Shown: positions 51,371 to 60,752, counted from the stretch's first letter. The stretch: DNA of 64,000 bases from Planctomycetota bacterium (GCA_021776735.1 JAJFFH010000011.1:124001-188000), one strand, 5' to 3'. Program-made: numbers and translations. The notes: a model not told the origin generated them from the letters alone.

Positions 51371-53139
51371 GCGGGGAGCAGCGCCACGTCCACGTCCATC
51401 TCGGCTGCGAGCAGGTACGACGAGTACGTCTTGCCCTGCGCGTCGAGGAGTAGAGAAAGGGTTCCGCCGCCTCCCAAAGACCCATGCAGCAAGAAGTTGA
51501 ACGCGAGGAGATTGGGCACCTCGAACCGTTCCACTGCGCCTCGGCATACACCGGCAAACCGTTCCTTCACCAGCGTCTCGGTCAGATGTGCGCGCACCCA
51601 TGTGTAGATCGCCGGGGAACGCGCGATCAGGCCGATGTTGCAGGTGTCGCCCTTGTCGCCGGAGCGGGCGAGACAGATCGTCGAGAGCGGCACGCGGCGG
51701 GTTTCGCCGGACGGCTGCCACGACGCATCGACCGCCGCCGGCTGGAAGTCCAGGGGTGTCCCGCCGCTCGGTCCGGAACGGACGGCGATATGTTCGCCAT
51801 CGACGACGGCCTCGACGGGAACCTTGTCGCGTGAAATCAACGCGGGCCAGTAGCCGACGACGTCGGACGGGCGCGGACGACCCTGATCGGCCAGATACGT
51901 AATGCCCGGCACGGTCGAGAGAACCTTCGGAACAAGCTGCGGCGCGAAACGGTCTGCAAGCTTGGAGCGCTCCTTGTCACGCGCCGCCACTTGCAACAAC
52001 ACCTCGCCGGGCTCGGCGCCGAGCGGCGGATGGCACGAATCGAACCCCACGAGCTGCGTGTTGGTGTCCTCGTAGAGTTCGCGGCCTCCGGCGCTGTCCC
52101 AGAATGCCTCCGCAGCGACGCGGGCCTTTTCCAGGGCGTCCGGGCCCGAAATCATCAGCCGACCGAAAGCGCGGTAGCCCTGCGCGAAGCTGATCGAGAC
52201 CTTGAGCTTTTCCGGGGCCGGGCCGCCGCGGACGCCCGAGACCGCGACCCGGTCCGGACCGTCCTCCGCCAGTTGGATCGAGTCGAACCGCGCTGTGCAG
52301 TCCGGCGACAGATACTCCGGCGCGCCCATCTCGTAGACAAGCTGTTCCGAAACCGTGTGCACGTCGACGAGACCGCCCGTGCCCGGGTGCTTGGTGACGA
52401 CGAACGTGCCGTCTTCATGCGCCTCCACGAGCGGGTAGCCCATGTCGATGTAGGAGGGCACGCGCCGCCAGTCCGTGAAGTTGCCGCCGGTGCACTGCGT
52501 GCCGCACTCGATGATGTGGCCCGCGACGATCCCGGCGGCCAAGCGGTCCCAATCGTCGGCGGCCCACCCGAACTCGTGGATCATCGGCGCCAACGTCACG
52601 GCCGTATCGGAGACGCGGCCCGACACGACGATATTGCATCCGCGCGCGAGCGCCTCAACCACCGGCGCCGCGCCGAGATAGACGTTCGCGGACAGAACAT
52701 GCTCGCGCACGTCGCTCAACGGCTGCCCCTCGTCCATGTGCGCGAGCGGTTCGCCGCTTGCGGCCAGCTCGTCGAGCCCGGCGAAAATATCGTCGCCCAA
52801 GACGACGCCCACCTTGACATTGTCGGCGATGCCGAGTTCTTGGGCCAGGGCTTCCACGGCGTTCCGGCAGGCCAGCGGATTCACGCCGCCGGCATTCGAG
52901 ATCACCTTGACGCCGCGCTCGACGCAAGCGGGCAAGACGTCGCGGAGCTGCGTGAGAAAGTCACCCGCGTAGCCGAGCTCCGGCCGCTTGGTCTTTTGTT
53001 TTTGCAGGATCGCCATGGTGACCTCGGCGAGGTAGTCCATGACGAGATAGTCGATCGGCCCCCCGAGCACCTGTCGTCGCGCGGCCGTCGGATCATCGCC
53101 CCAAAAACCGCCGCAGTTCGCGATCACAACCTTGCGCAT
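51367..53139 (-). CDS. DUF1446 / AtuA-like protein
   Basis: 590 residues, two-domain architecture of the acyclic-terpene-utilisation AtuA family: an N-terminal domain (~1-440; [66 protein letters not shown]) and a C-terminal AtuA-like ~100-residue domain ([22 protein letters not shown]). Family members accompany CoA-dependent degradation of branched substrates, but the reaction is not known. Its link here with pta may point to acyl-CoA catabolism. One iterated-motif copy lies inside. Confidence 0.85.
   Translation of the reverse strand: MRKVVIANCGGFWGDDPTAARRQVLGGPIDYLVMDYLAEVTMAILQKQKTKRPELGYAGDFLTQLRDVLPACVERGVKVISNAGGVNPLACRNAVEALAQELGIADNVKVGVVLGDDIFAGLDELAASGEPLAHMDEGQPLSDVREHVLSANVYLGAAPVVEALARGCNIVVSGRVSDTAVTLAPMIHEFGWAADDWDRLAAGIVAGHIIECGTQCTGGNFTDWRRVPSYIDMGYPLVEAHEDGTFVVTKHPGTGGLVDVHTVSEQLVYEMGAPEYLSPDCTARFDSIQLAEDGPDRVAVSGVRGGPAPEKLKVSISFAQGYRAFGRLMISGPDALEKARVAAEAFWDSAGGRELYEDTNTQLVGFDSCHPPLGAEPGEVLLQVAARDKERSKLADRFAPQLVPKVLSTVPGITYLADQGRPRPSDVVGYWPALISRDKVPVEAVVDGEHIAVRSGPSGGTPLDFQPAAVDASWQPSGETRRVPLSTICLARSGDKGDTCNIGLIARSPAIYTWVRAHLTETLVKERFAGVCRGAVERFEVPNLLAFNFLLHGSLGGGGTLSLLLDAQGKTYSSYLLAAEMDVDVALLPA
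51778..51789 (+). repeat. Iterated motif copy (12 of 13 bases)
   Basis: ACGGACGGCGAT with GGA upstream and A instead of the final G; the coding strand reads His-Ile-Ala-Val-Arg-Ser. Confidence 0.8.
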
Positions 53140-53201
53140 CTGTTACTCCGTACCCTCGCTGTTTCGCTGTTTCGCTGTTCGCGCCATGCCAGGCAGTCTG
53201 T

Positions 53202-54491
53202 CTAGGCGCTCCATTGGCCGCCTACGCAGGTATCGGCAATCGCTTCTTCGGCCGCACCGCACACGAGTGTGGCGGCAAGGGTCTCGTCCGTCCAGCCGGA
53301 AAGCGTCGGCGCGTCCAGGTCGATCGCTACGAAGTCGGCCAGACAGCCCTCCTCGATGCGGCCCGCCTTGATTCCCAGCGCGTCAGCACCGGTTTCGGTC
53401 GCCGCGCGAAGCAGGCTCGGCGCGACCTCACCCGCCTCGTCTCGCAGCGCACCGCGCTCCATGCGGCGCAGCCTCTGTCCATACTCGAGCCAGCGCATCT
53501 CCTCGAGCATCGAGATGCGCGCGTTCGAGTCCGTGCCGAGACACGAGGGCCCCACCGAGGCGAGATCCGCGAGGCCGTCGCCCAGATTGGCTTCGGTGAG
53601 CGGACAAAGACACGCGCGCGCCTTGCATCCGCGCACGACGGCCATGTCACCCGGATCGGTGTGCGTGCAGTGAACCAGCGTGGTGCCGAAATCCAGCTCG
53701 CCGATGTCGAGCAGGAGCTGCATCGGCCGCAACCCGTACGCGCGCTCGCACTGCTCGATTTCGAGTTTCTGCTCCTCGATGTGCATGTGAAAGACCAGAC
53801 CGCGCTTCTTGGCTTCGCGATGCAGCACCGTGATGTCGCCCTTCGACGCGGCGCGCACGCTATGCACAACCGTGCCCAGCCGCACGAGATCACCGTCCAC
53901 GGCATCGTCGAGCCGGTCCATCTGCTTCCAGTACGCATCGACACTCTTGGATCGAAATCGAAGCTGCGCGCCCGTGAGCGGCTGGCCAATGCTACCGACG
54001 CCTGCGCCGCCGGCGCCTATGCCGCCCGTGTTGTAGTACGCGTTCAGCAACACGATCCGAATGCCGGCCTCACGGGCCGCCTCGATCACCAGCGCGTCGA
54101 GCGCGTAGTCGTCATCGCGCAGGTGGTGCAGGTAGTGGAACTCGCCGACCGTCGTGATGCCGGCGGCACGCATCTCCGTAAACGCATGCGTGCAGACGCT
54201 CTTGAACTCCTTCCACGTAAGCGACTCCACGAGTTGGTACATCGCCTCGCGCCAGGTCCAAAAACTGCCGCGTCCGTTCGGAAACGTCTCGCCACGCCCC
54301 CGCAGCGCGCGCTGAAACGCGTGCGAATGCGCGTTCACGAATCCGGGCAAGAGCGCGCGGCGCTCCAGTCGAACATCAACTTCCAGGCCGAGCTTGCCCA
54401 TGGCCTGAATGCGCCCGTCCTCGATTCTGACCTGCTGGTTGCGCGCGAAGCGCCGGCCCGTCCATGTGAGGTCGGCCTGCAGCACGGTCAT
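53202..54491 (-). CDS. hutF: Formimidoylglutamate deiminase
   Basis: 429 residues, amidohydrolase fold. HSHAFQRALRG (~55-65) gives the metal HxH, and VVHCTHTDPGD, VPLTEANLGDG-like CPLTEANLGDG and LGTDSNARISMLEEMR match HutF. The reaction removes ammonia from N-formimidoyl-L-glutamate in histidine breakdown. ATG 54491 overlaps the argE-like stop (ATGA). The longer frame to 55667 lies in that gene. hutH/U/I are not in the window. Confidence 0.9.
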   Translation of the reverse strand: MTVLQADLTWTGRRFARNQQVRIEDGRIQAMGKLGLEVDVRLERRALLPGFVNAHSHAFQRALRGRGETFPNGRGSFWTWREAMYQLVESLTWKEFKSVCTHAFTEMRAAGITTVGEFHYLHHLRDDDYALDALVIEAAREAGIRIVLLNAYYNTGGIGAGGAGVGSIGQPLTGAQLRFRSKSVDAYWKQMDRLDDAVDGDLVRLGTVVHSVRAASKGDITVLHREAKKRGLVFHMHIEEQKLEIEQCERAYGLRPMQLLLDIGELDFGTTLVHCTHTDPGDMAVVRGCKARACLCPLTEANLGDGLADLASVGPSCLGTDSNARISMLEEMRWLEYGQRLRRMERGALRDEAGEVAPSLLRAATETGADALGIKAGRIEEGCLADFVAIDLDAPTLSGWTDETLAATLVCGAAEEAIADTCVGGQWSA

Positions 54492-55648
54492 CGGCAGAAG
54501 TGCTCCACCGCCTGCGTAAGATAGCCGCGCGCCTGTTCGAGGTCGGCCTTCGGAATGAACTCGTTGGGCTTGTGCGCAACCGAAATCGAACCGGGCCCGA
54601 ACACGGCACAGTCCAGGCCCGCCTGCGCCAGCCATCCCCCGTCGGTCGAATACGACGCGGAGCCGCGCCCGGTCTGACCGACCAACCCGAGAAGGTACCG
54701 GTGGATCGGCGCCTCCTCGTCGAGCAGCAGCGGCGGACTGTTCCCGAGTTCCTCGACGACGATGTGGTCGCCGCCGGCCGCGTTCGCCACAGCTTCGCGC
54801 ACCTGCGTGAGCAAGTCCGCGAACTCCATGCCGGGGAGAGCGCGCACGCCGACCTCGGCGATGCACTCGTCCGCGATGATGTTGATCGCGGCGCCGCCGT
54901 GAATCGTCCCGACGTTGAGCGGTACGAACGGCACCTTGGGAAAGTACTCGGCATACGGACCGCCTGCCTGCTCCCACTGGTGGCGCAGGCCGCGCAGCGA
55001 GACAAGCACACGCGCCATTGCATCGATCGCGCTGCGGCCGAGGTGCGGATAGCCGGAGTGCGCGGCGACGCCGTGCGCGGTGATCCGGCACTTGCCGTGC
55101 CCCTTGTGCATCGACACGACCTGCAACTCGGTCGGCTCGCCGATGATCGCCGCGCGCGGGAGCCCCTCGGCTACGGCCCGGTGGTTCGTCACGAAGTCGC
55201 GCGCACCGACCGTCCCGATCTCCTCGTCGTAGGTCAACACCAGGACGAGCGGCGCCTTGAGGTCTTGCGCTTTGCCCGCCTCGCCTGCAACGTGGAGCGC
55301 CAGCGCGTCGAACCCCTTCATGTCGCACGCCCCACGCGCGAACAGCCGATCGCCCCCGTCCGTCAGACAAAACGGATCGGAACGCCACTCCCCGACATCG
55401 GCAGGGACGACATCGACATGCCCGGACAGGGTGAGTCCGCTCCGGGTGGACCCCTTCCCATCGAGCGCGGCCTCGGGACCAAAGCGGGCGACGAGGTTGG
55501 CTTTTTCGCCGCACGGCGACGGATACCGCTCCACGCGCCCCCCGTGCGACTCGACGTACTCCGCGACGAAGTCCAGCAGCGGCAGGTTGCTCCGGTGGCT
55601 GGTCGTGTCGAACGAGACGAGTCGCGACAACAGCGCCACATGGTCCAT
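54488..55648 (-). CDS. M20-family deacylase, acetylornithine-deacetylase-like
   Basis: 386 residues. SGHVDVVPAD, ACDMKG and YDEEIGTVGA carry the M20 zinc ligands and catalytic Glu; a dimerisation domain follows near 170-290. ArgE-type enzymes remove an acetyl group from N-acetylornithine, but acyl-glutamate deacylases look the same. Its coupling to hutF suggests that an N-acyl-glutamate-like substrate should be considered; this is inference. ATG 55648 (MDHVALLSRL) was chosen. Divergent from the M24 gene. Confidence 0.85.
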   Translation of the reverse strand: MDHVALLSRLVSFDTTSHRSNLPLLDFVAEYVESHGGRVERYPSPCGEKANLVARFGPEAALDGKGSTRSGLTLSGHVDVVPADVGEWRSDPFCLTDGGDRLFARGACDMKGFDALALHVAGEAGKAQDLKAPLVLVLTYDEEIGTVGARDFVTNHRAVAEGLPRAAIIGEPTELQVVSMHKGHGKCRITAHGVAAHSGYPHLGRSAIDAMARVLVSLRGLRHQWEQAGGPYAEYFPKVPFVPLNVGTIHGGAAINIIADECIAEVGVRALPGMEFADLLTQVREAVANAAGGDHIVVEELGNSPPLLLDEEAPIHRYLLGLVGQTGRGSASYSTDGGWLAQAGLDCAVFGPGSISVAHKPNEFIPKADLEQARGYLTQAVEHFCR

Positions 55649-55741
55649 CGAGCCTACGGTACCGCACCGCAGGTAGAATCCGGACCGCCGAAACGGCCCC
55701 AGAACGATAGGCCGAACCGGACGCCGAACCGCGGGTTCACC

Positions 55742-55819
55742 CCAAGGAGCAGTGGCGCCAAGGAACAGTGACCCAAGGAGCAGCGACGCCAAGGAAGAGC
55801 GACACAGAGGAGCAACGAC
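55742..55819 (+). repeat. Five tandem 15-16-bp units with SD-like cores before the M24 gene
   Basis: Units start at 55742, 55758, 55773, 55789 and 55804. The first four read CCAAGGA(G/A)CAG(T/C)G(A/G)C-like; the fifth is ACAGAGGAGCAACGAC. Each contains AGGA(G/A), and the start codon follows directly at 55820. Copy number could change ribosome binding. Confidence 0.75.
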
Positions 55820-57181
55820 ATGAGCGACACGACGACAGACTCAACGGCCGAATGGAAAGCCGATCTCGGTCGGCGCCGCGAGCGGGCGGCCTCCGCCTGG
55901 AATCTCGACAACGCCATCGTGCTGCTCCCCGCCGGAGGCCCCGTCCCGATCGCCGGCACGGACTGGTTTTTTCCGTTCCACTGCCACCCCGAACACCGCT
56001 ACCTCGCCGGCACCGCCCGACCTGGTGCCGTACTCGCCTTCGACCCCGCCGAGGGCTGGACGTTCTTCGACAAGCCGGTCACCGAGGACGACGAGGTCTG
56101 GGAAGGCGCCGCGCAACCCACCGGCCCCACAACCAAGGACCTCGTCAGCTGGCTTGCGGCACGCTGCGGAAGGCGCATCGCTGTCCTGGGGGACTCCACG
56201 GTTGGGGACTCCACGGGCGGAAGCGACGCGGGCAAACAGCCGACGGACGGCGATGCCCTGCAGGCCACGGCGTCCGATGCGGATCTCACGCGCGAGTTGC
56301 GGGCGAAGCTCGACGGACTGCGCCGCGCCAAGGATCCCGCCGAAATCCGACGCATGCGAATCGCCGCCGCGGCAACCGCGGCGGGGTTTCAATCCGCGCG
56401 CGCCGCTATCGCCCCGGGGGCCACCGAACGCGACGTCCAGGCCGATCTTGAGCGGGCGTTTGTGCGCGCCGGAGGCGACCGACCGGCGTTCGACACCACC
56501 GTCGCGGCCGGCTCGCATTCGGCGGTGCTCCATTTCACGCCGACGCGGCGCCCCATCGAGGAGGGCGAGCTCGTGCTCGTCGACGCCGGTGCTTCATACG
56601 ACGGTTACGCGTCGGATGTCACACGCACGTTTTGCGCCGGCAAGCGGACCGGATTCGCCCGCGATCTGTACGAGGCGGTCCTTGCGGCGCAAGTCGCGGC
56701 CGTCGCGAAGTGCGCACCGGGACGGGAGTTTCGCAACATCCATCTCGAGTGCGCCGTGGATCTCGCTCGCGGTCTGGTCGATCTCGGGATCCTGCGCGGC
56801 CGTCCCGAAGACTTGGTTGCGCGCAACGTCCACGCGCTGTTTTTCCCCCACGGCCTCGGCCATCTGCTTGGCTTGTGCGTACACGACGTCGGCGGCTACC
56901 TCGAAGGGCGCCCGCGCAGCGACGATTTCGGCCTGAAGTTCCTGCGTACCGACCTGCCGCTCCAGTCCGGCTATGTCGTCACGATTGAGCCCGGGCTCTA
57001 CTTCGTACCGGCCATTCTGAACGACCGCGCCCGGCGCGAATCGTTCGGCGACGCCGTGGACTGGGACCAGGTGGATCAACGGATCGGGGTGGGCGGGGTC
57101 CGTATCGAAGACGACGTGCTCATCACCGACAACGGTCATGAGGTGCTTACTTCCGAGATCCCCAAGACTGTCGACGACTGA
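55820..57181 (+). CDS. M24-family metallopeptidase (Xaa-Pro aminopeptidase-like)
   Basis: 453 residues. An N-terminal AMP_N-like domain (~25-135) and the pita-bread fold: DAGASYDGYASDVTRTF (two metal Asp, ~255-271), GLGHLLGLCVHDVGGY (metal His), VVTIEPGLYFV and VGGVRIEDDVLI (metal Glu pair). It removes the N-terminal residue next to proline. A 26-residue Gly/Asp/Ser linker (~125-150, TVGDSTGGSDAGKQPTDGDALQ) sits between the domains and contains one 13-mer. Five tandem SD-like units precede the ATG. Confidence 0.9.
   Translation: MSDTTTDSTAEWKADLGRRRERAASAWNLDNAIVLLPAGGPVPIAGTDWFFPFHCHPEHRYLAGTARPGAVLAFDPAEGWTFFDKPVTEDDEVWEGAAQPTGPTTKDLVSWLAARCGRRIAVLGDSTVGDSTGGSDAGKQPTDGDALQATASDADLTRELRAKLDGLRRAKDPAEIRRMRIAAAATAAGFQSARAAIAPGATERDVQADLERAFVRAGGDRPAFDTTVAAGSHSAVLHFTPTRRPIEEGELVLVDAGASYDGYASDVTRTFCAGKRTGFARDLYEAVLAAQVAAVAKCAPGREFRNIHLECAVDLARGLVDLGILRGRPEDLVARNVHALFFPHGLGHLLGLCVHDVGGYLEGRPRSDDFGLKFLRTDLPLQSGYVVTIEPGLYFVPAILNDRARRESFGDAVDWDQVDQRIGVGGVRIEDDVLITDNGHEVLTSEIPKTVDD
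56243..56255 (+). repeat. Iterated 13-mer motif copy
   Basis: Exact ACGGACGGCGATG in the interdomain linker of the M24 gene; reads Thr-Asp-Gly-Asp. Located in a flexible linker, where an inserted motif would be tolerated. Confidence 0.85.
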
Positions 57182-57343
57182 GGACATGGTGGCCTCGACG
57201 GGAGGCACGTTGCCGGAGCTGGCTGCTTGGCCCCCGCCCCCCCCTTTTTCTTTTTTTGCTCGTTCCCCCAATCCATGGGCTGGTTTCGCGGAGTCTTGCG
57301 TCGTCCCTTGCCTCTCGGAACGCGCCTTGCGAGGATCGGTGTC

Positions 57344-58306
57344 ATGCGCACGTGTTTCGTTCTCACCCTCCTTGCCCTCGCCGCTCCCGTGTTCGCCCAG
57401 GGTGGCCAACCGAAGAAGATCGAGAAGCTCCTCGACAAGAAGCTCAACGGCGCCCTCGGGGAACAGCCGGCCACGGAGTACGTCTACGAGATGAAGTCGA
57501 AGTCCCGCGAGGTCATCCTGCATCTCGAGTACAAGCGTGGACTGCACCGCCTGTCCAAGCACAAGCACGCCCGGGGCACGACGGCGGGGGTCTACATCGA
57601 GGTCAACGACGCCGACGGTGCGACCCACCCGGTCCGCAATCCGTTTTGCCCGCTTCCGGTCCAGCGCAAGTGGAACGTGGACTGGAAGGAGTTCGTGGAC
57701 GCCAAGTTCCCGCATCCGAACCCGCAGGCCGGCTACTGGTACACGTGGGCCAAGACGCGCTCCCCGCTCAAACGACCGATCCGGCTCCGGTTCGCCGAGG
57801 CCGGTCGCTTCCGCATTCGCATTCGCGGCGTCACGCGTGAGCATCGCAAGAACATGAGTGCCGCGACGCTGACCGGTGTCACCGAAATCCTCTCCGGTCC
57901 GGCGCCCGACTACCGCAAGCGCGTCGTGGACGATCTCGTTCGGGTCACGCGCTTTGTCCCGACCGGACGGCGGCGGACCAGCGTGCTGCTTCTTGAGCGC
58001 GAACTGCCGAACAACATCCGCGTCGGCGTGGCGTTTCAGTACACGATCCGCGTCACGAACCTGCGCGACCAGCCGGTCACCGACATCGTCCTGCGCGAAA
58101 GCGGAGACGGCACCCTCGACTACAAGAAGGGCGTGCGAGCCGAACTCGGCGGTGCGGCGACCTGGAACCTCGGCACGATTCCGCCGAAGGGATCCAAGAC
58201 GCTGAAGATCACCGCGATCGCCGTCAAGCCGGGGCCGCTGCGCCGCGCGCTCAGCGTCCGCTATGACAGCAGCCCGCTCGCACAGACCGTAAGCGTCGGC
58301 CGATGA
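57344..58306 (+). CDS. Secreted protein with DUF11-type domain
   Basis: 320 residues. Signal peptide MRTCFVLTLLALAAPVFAQ, then ~180 residues of unknown fold, then a DUF11-like beta domain near 220-290 (VGVAFQYTIRVTNLRDQPVTDIVLRE). DUF11 domains are adhesin-like, and proteins carrying them are exported. Start ATG 57344; the frame upstream crosses a C/T-rich run at 57227-57260 and is not used. Function unknown. Confidence 0.7.
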   Translation: MRTCFVLTLLALAAPVFAQGGQPKKIEKLLDKKLNGALGEQPATEYVYEMKSKSREVILHLEYKRGLHRLSKHKHARGTTAGVYIEVNDADGATHPVRNPFCPLPVQRKWNVDWKEFVDAKFPHPNPQAGYWYTWAKTRSPLKRPIRLRFAEAGRFRIRIRGVTREHRKNMSAATLTGVTEILSGPAPDYRKRVVDDLVRVTRFVPTGRRRTSVLLLERELPNNIRVGVAFQYTIRVTNLRDQPVTDIVLRESGDGTLDYKKGVRAELGGAATWNLGTIPPKGSKTLKITAIAVKPGPLRRALSVRYDSSPLAQTVSVGR

Positions 58307-58331
58307 ACGTCGCACAGTGAACGTCGCACAG
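58304..58331 (+). repeat. Tandem 14-bp duplication at gene end
   Basis: TGAACGTCGCACAG occurs twice in a row, the first copy starting with the stop codon of the DUF11 gene. Confidence 0.8.
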
Positions 58332-58367
58332 TGAACGGCTTGATCCGGCGAGTGAGCCGCAAGAAAA

Positions 58368-58393
58368 GCCGACGGACGGCGATGTCCGTCGGC
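58368..58393. terminator. 13-mer-containing hairpin between convergent genes
   Basis: GCCGACGGAC (58368-58377) is perfectly inverted by GTCCGTCGGC (58384-58393) around GGCGAT. It sits between the DUF11 stop (58306) and the FmdB-like stop (58405), so it may end both transcripts, though no T-run is present. The embedded 13-mer is at 58372-58384. Confidence 0.6.
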
Positions 58394-58404
58394 GCGTCCG
58401 GCGC

Positions 58405-58776
58405 TTACGAGCTCGAACCAGACTTCGAGCCCGAACCCGAGTCCGATCCGGACCCCGAGGCCGAGTCCGACTTCGAGCCGTTCTTCGAACTCGATGACGA
58501 ATCCGACGACGAATCGGAGCCACCGCCCTCGGATGACTTGTCTCCGGATGACTTGTCTTCACCCTTGTTGCCGGAGCCGTCTCCGGAGCGGGTCCGCTTG
58601 TAGTCGGTCTCGTAAAAGCCGGACCCCTTGAAAATGATGCCGGCGCCCGCACCGATGCGGCGGCGCAGCTGTTCTTCGCCGCACTCCGGGCATCGGGTCA
58701 GCCGGTCGGCGGTGATCGACTGGAACTCGACCAGTTCATGGCCACAGCCATCGCAGACGTAGTCGTAGGTCGGCAT
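58405..58776 (-). CDS. FmdB-family zinc-ribbon protein
   Basis: 123 residues. MPTYDYVCDGCGHELVEFQSI (~1-21) and CPECGEEQLRRRIG give the CxxC...CxxC zinc ribbon of FmdB-like regulators. The ~45-residue tail is low-complexity Ser/Gly/Asp/Lys. The family is presumed DNA-binding. Start ATG 58776. It closes the chaperone gene cluster, 14 bases from grpE. Confidence 0.85.
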   Translation of the reverse strand: MPTYDYVCDGCGHELVEFQSITADRLTRCPECGEEQLRRRIGAGAGIIFKGSGFYETDYKRTRSGDGSGNKGEDKSSGDKSSEGGGSDSSSDSSSSSKNGSKSDSASGSGSDSGSGSKSGSSS

Positions 58777-58789
58777 GTCGTCGGGCCTA

Positions 58790-59485
58790 TCAGTTCCCGC
58801 GTTCCGTGGAGCCGGCGCCATCGGCGGAGTCGGCGGCATCGTCTTCGGACACAGCCGCGGGCGGCGCGGCGGCAACGTGCACTCGACTCGCGCGCAGAAC
58901 CCGCTCGTGCAGCCGATAGCCGCGGGTGACCTCGCGAAGAATCATCCCGGGACCGGTTTCGTTGGTCGGGATCATCGCCATCGCCTCGTGCAGCCGCGGA
59001 TCGAAGGGCATGCCTTCCTCGGTTTCGATCGGGTCGAGCCCCTTGTCCTTCAGGACGCGGAGGAGCTCCTGGCCCGCGAGCTGAATGCCCTGGCGAATCG
59101 ACTCGAGGTCGCCTTGGGTGTCCGACGCTGCCTGGAGCGCGTCGAGCACGCCCAGGAGATCGGTCATCACGCCCTCAAGCGCGTACCGCCGCGACTGCTC
59201 GCGCTCCCGGTCCATCCGCTTCCGAAAGTTGTCGAACTCGGCAAGCGATCGCAAATAGCGGCCATGCCAGTCCTCGCCGCCGGTGGCACCGCCGGCTCCC
59301 GAACCGGTTTCGGAAACATCGCCGTCCGTTCCTGCTGTCCCGGGTGTCGGCCCCCCGGCTGTCGAACCACTCTCTATCGGGCCGGCGTCCGAACCGGTAG
59401 CCGTCTCGGCCGCGCTCGCCTCATCGATATCGGTGGTCGTGTCGGGATCGACACCTTTCTTGGGTTTCTGCTTCTTGCCGAACAT
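58790..59485 (-). CDS. grpE: Nucleotide-exchange factor GrpE
   Basis: 231 residues. A low-complexity acidic N-terminus (~15-75) precedes the coiled-coil helix DWHGRYLRSLAEFDNFRKRMDREREQSRRYA (~80-110) and the beta-domain (PFDPRLHEAMAMIPTNE...VTRGYRLHERVLRASRVHV). It releases ADP from DnaK; dnaK is not in the window. ATG 59485 begins MFGKKQKPKK, two bases from the dnaJ stop. Confidence 0.93.
   Translation of the reverse strand: MFGKKQKPKKGVDPDTTTDIDEASAAETATGSDAGPIESGSTAGGPTPGTAGTDGDVSETGSGAGGATGGEDWHGRYLRSLAEFDNFRKRMDREREQSRRYALEGVMTDLLGVLDALQAASDTQGDLESIRQGIQLAGQELLRVLKDKGLDPIETEEGMPFDPRLHEAMAMIPTNETGPGMILREVTRGYRLHERVLRASRVHVAAAPPAAVSEDDAADSADGAGSTERGN
59317..59329 (-). repeat. Iterated 13-mer motif copy
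   Basis: CATCGCCGTCCGT on the plus strand in grpE's acidic linker; the coding strand reads Gly-Thr-Asp-Gly-Asp-Val. Extended GGA upstream is present. Confidence 0.85.
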
Positions 59486-59487
59486 GG

Positions 59488-60639
59488 CTAGTCGAAGATC
59501 TCCTTGACCTTGTCCCAAAAGCTCCGCCGCCGGCCTCCGACGCTCTGTTCTTCGATCTCCGCGAGACGGCGCAACAGTTCCTCGTGCTCGTCGTCGACAC
59601 GCGTGGGTACTTCGACGACGATGTGCACGAGCTGATTGCCGACGCCGTAGCCGTCGAGACGCGGCAGGCCCAGGCCCCGCATGCGCAAGGTTGTGCCCGG
59701 CTGTGTGCCGCGCGGAATCTTGAGTTCGTTCTTGCCCTTGAGCGACGGAACTTCGATCTCCGTACCGAGGGCTGCCTGCGCGTAGCCGATCGGAACATCG
59801 AGCAGGATGTCGTCGCCGGCGCGTCGAAACAGGTCGTGCTTGCGTACATGGATTTCGACGTAGAGATCGCCACGCGCGCCGCCGCGGGGGCCGGCCTCGC
59901 CCTCCCCCGACAGACGGAGCTGCATGCCGGACTCGACGCCGGCGGGGATCGTGACCGTGACCTCGCGCGCCTGCGGCACGCTGCCCACTCCGCGGCACTT
60001 CGAGCACGGCTTCTCGATGATTTCGCCCGTGCCACGGCATCGGCCGCAGGTCGTGCGCATCGCGAAGAAGCCCTGCTTTTGGACGACGAAGCCGCGGCCG
60101 CCGCACTGCGAACAGCCCGCGGGGCGCGTGCCCGCGGCAGCGCCGCTTCCGGCACAATCGGTACAGCGCTCGTTGCGCTGGATCTCAATGGTCTTTTTGA
60201 CGCCCTTCAGGACGTCTTCCAGCGTGATCTCGAGATCGACCTTCAGGTGTGCGCCGCGCCCACGGGCCGCGCCACGCGATCGCCCGCCGCCGCCGCCGAA
60301 AGCGCCGAAGAGATCCTCGAATACCCCGCCGCGACCGCCGAAAATGTCGCCGAACGCGCTGAAGATGTCCTCGACAGAGCTGAACTGCGGCCCGCCGGCT
60401 CCGCCCACGCCCGCGTGGCCGAACTGGTCGTACGCCTGGCGTTTCTTCTCGTCGGACAAGACCTCGTAGGCCTCGGCGGCTTCCTTGAAGCGCTCTTCAG
60501 CGTCCTTGTTGCCCGGGTTCTTGTCCGGGTGGTGCTTGAGCGCGATCTTGCGGTACGACGCCTTGATCGCGGCAGCGTCGGTGTTCTTGGGCACGCCCAA
60601 GACCTCGTAGTAGTCCCGTTTGCCGGATGCTGCAGCCAT
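59488..60639 (-). CDS. dnaJ: Co-chaperone DnaJ
   Basis: 383 residues. The J-domain (~8-75) holds the HPD motif (HHPDKNPG). A Gly/Phe-rich stretch follows. The zinc region has four CxxCxGxG repeats ([32 protein letters not shown]). Client-binding and C-terminal domains complete it. It delivers substrates to DnaK. ATG 60639. The 113-base gap to groEL1 has no convincing promoter. Confidence 0.95.
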   Translation of the reverse strand: MAAASGKRDYYEVLGVPKNTDAAAIKASYRKIALKHHPDKNPGNKDAEERFKEAAEAYEVLSDEKKRQAYDQFGHAGVGGAGGPQFSSVEDIFSAFGDIFGGRGGVFEDLFGAFGGGGGRSRGAARGRGAHLKVDLEITLEDVLKGVKKTIEIQRNERCTDCAGSGAAAGTRPAGCSQCGGRGFVVQKQGFFAMRTTCGRCRGTGEIIEKPCSKCRGVGSVPQAREVTVTIPAGVESGMQLRLSGEGEAGPRGGARGDLYVEIHVRKHDLFRRAGDDILLDVPIGYAQAALGTEIEVPSLKGKNELKIPRGTQPGTTLRMRGLGLPRLDGYGVGNQLVHIVVEVPTRVDDEHEELLRRLAEIEEQSVGGRRRSFWDKVKEIFD

Positions 60640-60752
60640 GTGTCAGAAAGGATCGGTTGTCCGCGTCGGAATCCGGAAGCAGCCGAATCAAAGGGAAGCG
60701 CCGACGCGCAGGGTCGCCGGCGCCTCCGTCTCTTGTGTCAGGGGCGAGAACG

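Noticed and set aside
52020..52045. GGCACGAATCGAACCCC, resembling a tRNA T-arm/3' end
   Set aside because: It lies inside the AtuA-like reading frame, and no acceptor or anticodon stem can be built around it.
53202..55667. Fusion of hutF with an upstream arginine-rich leader
   Set aside because: The ATGA overlap at 54488-54491 shows a separate start; the leader is the shadow of the argE-like gene.
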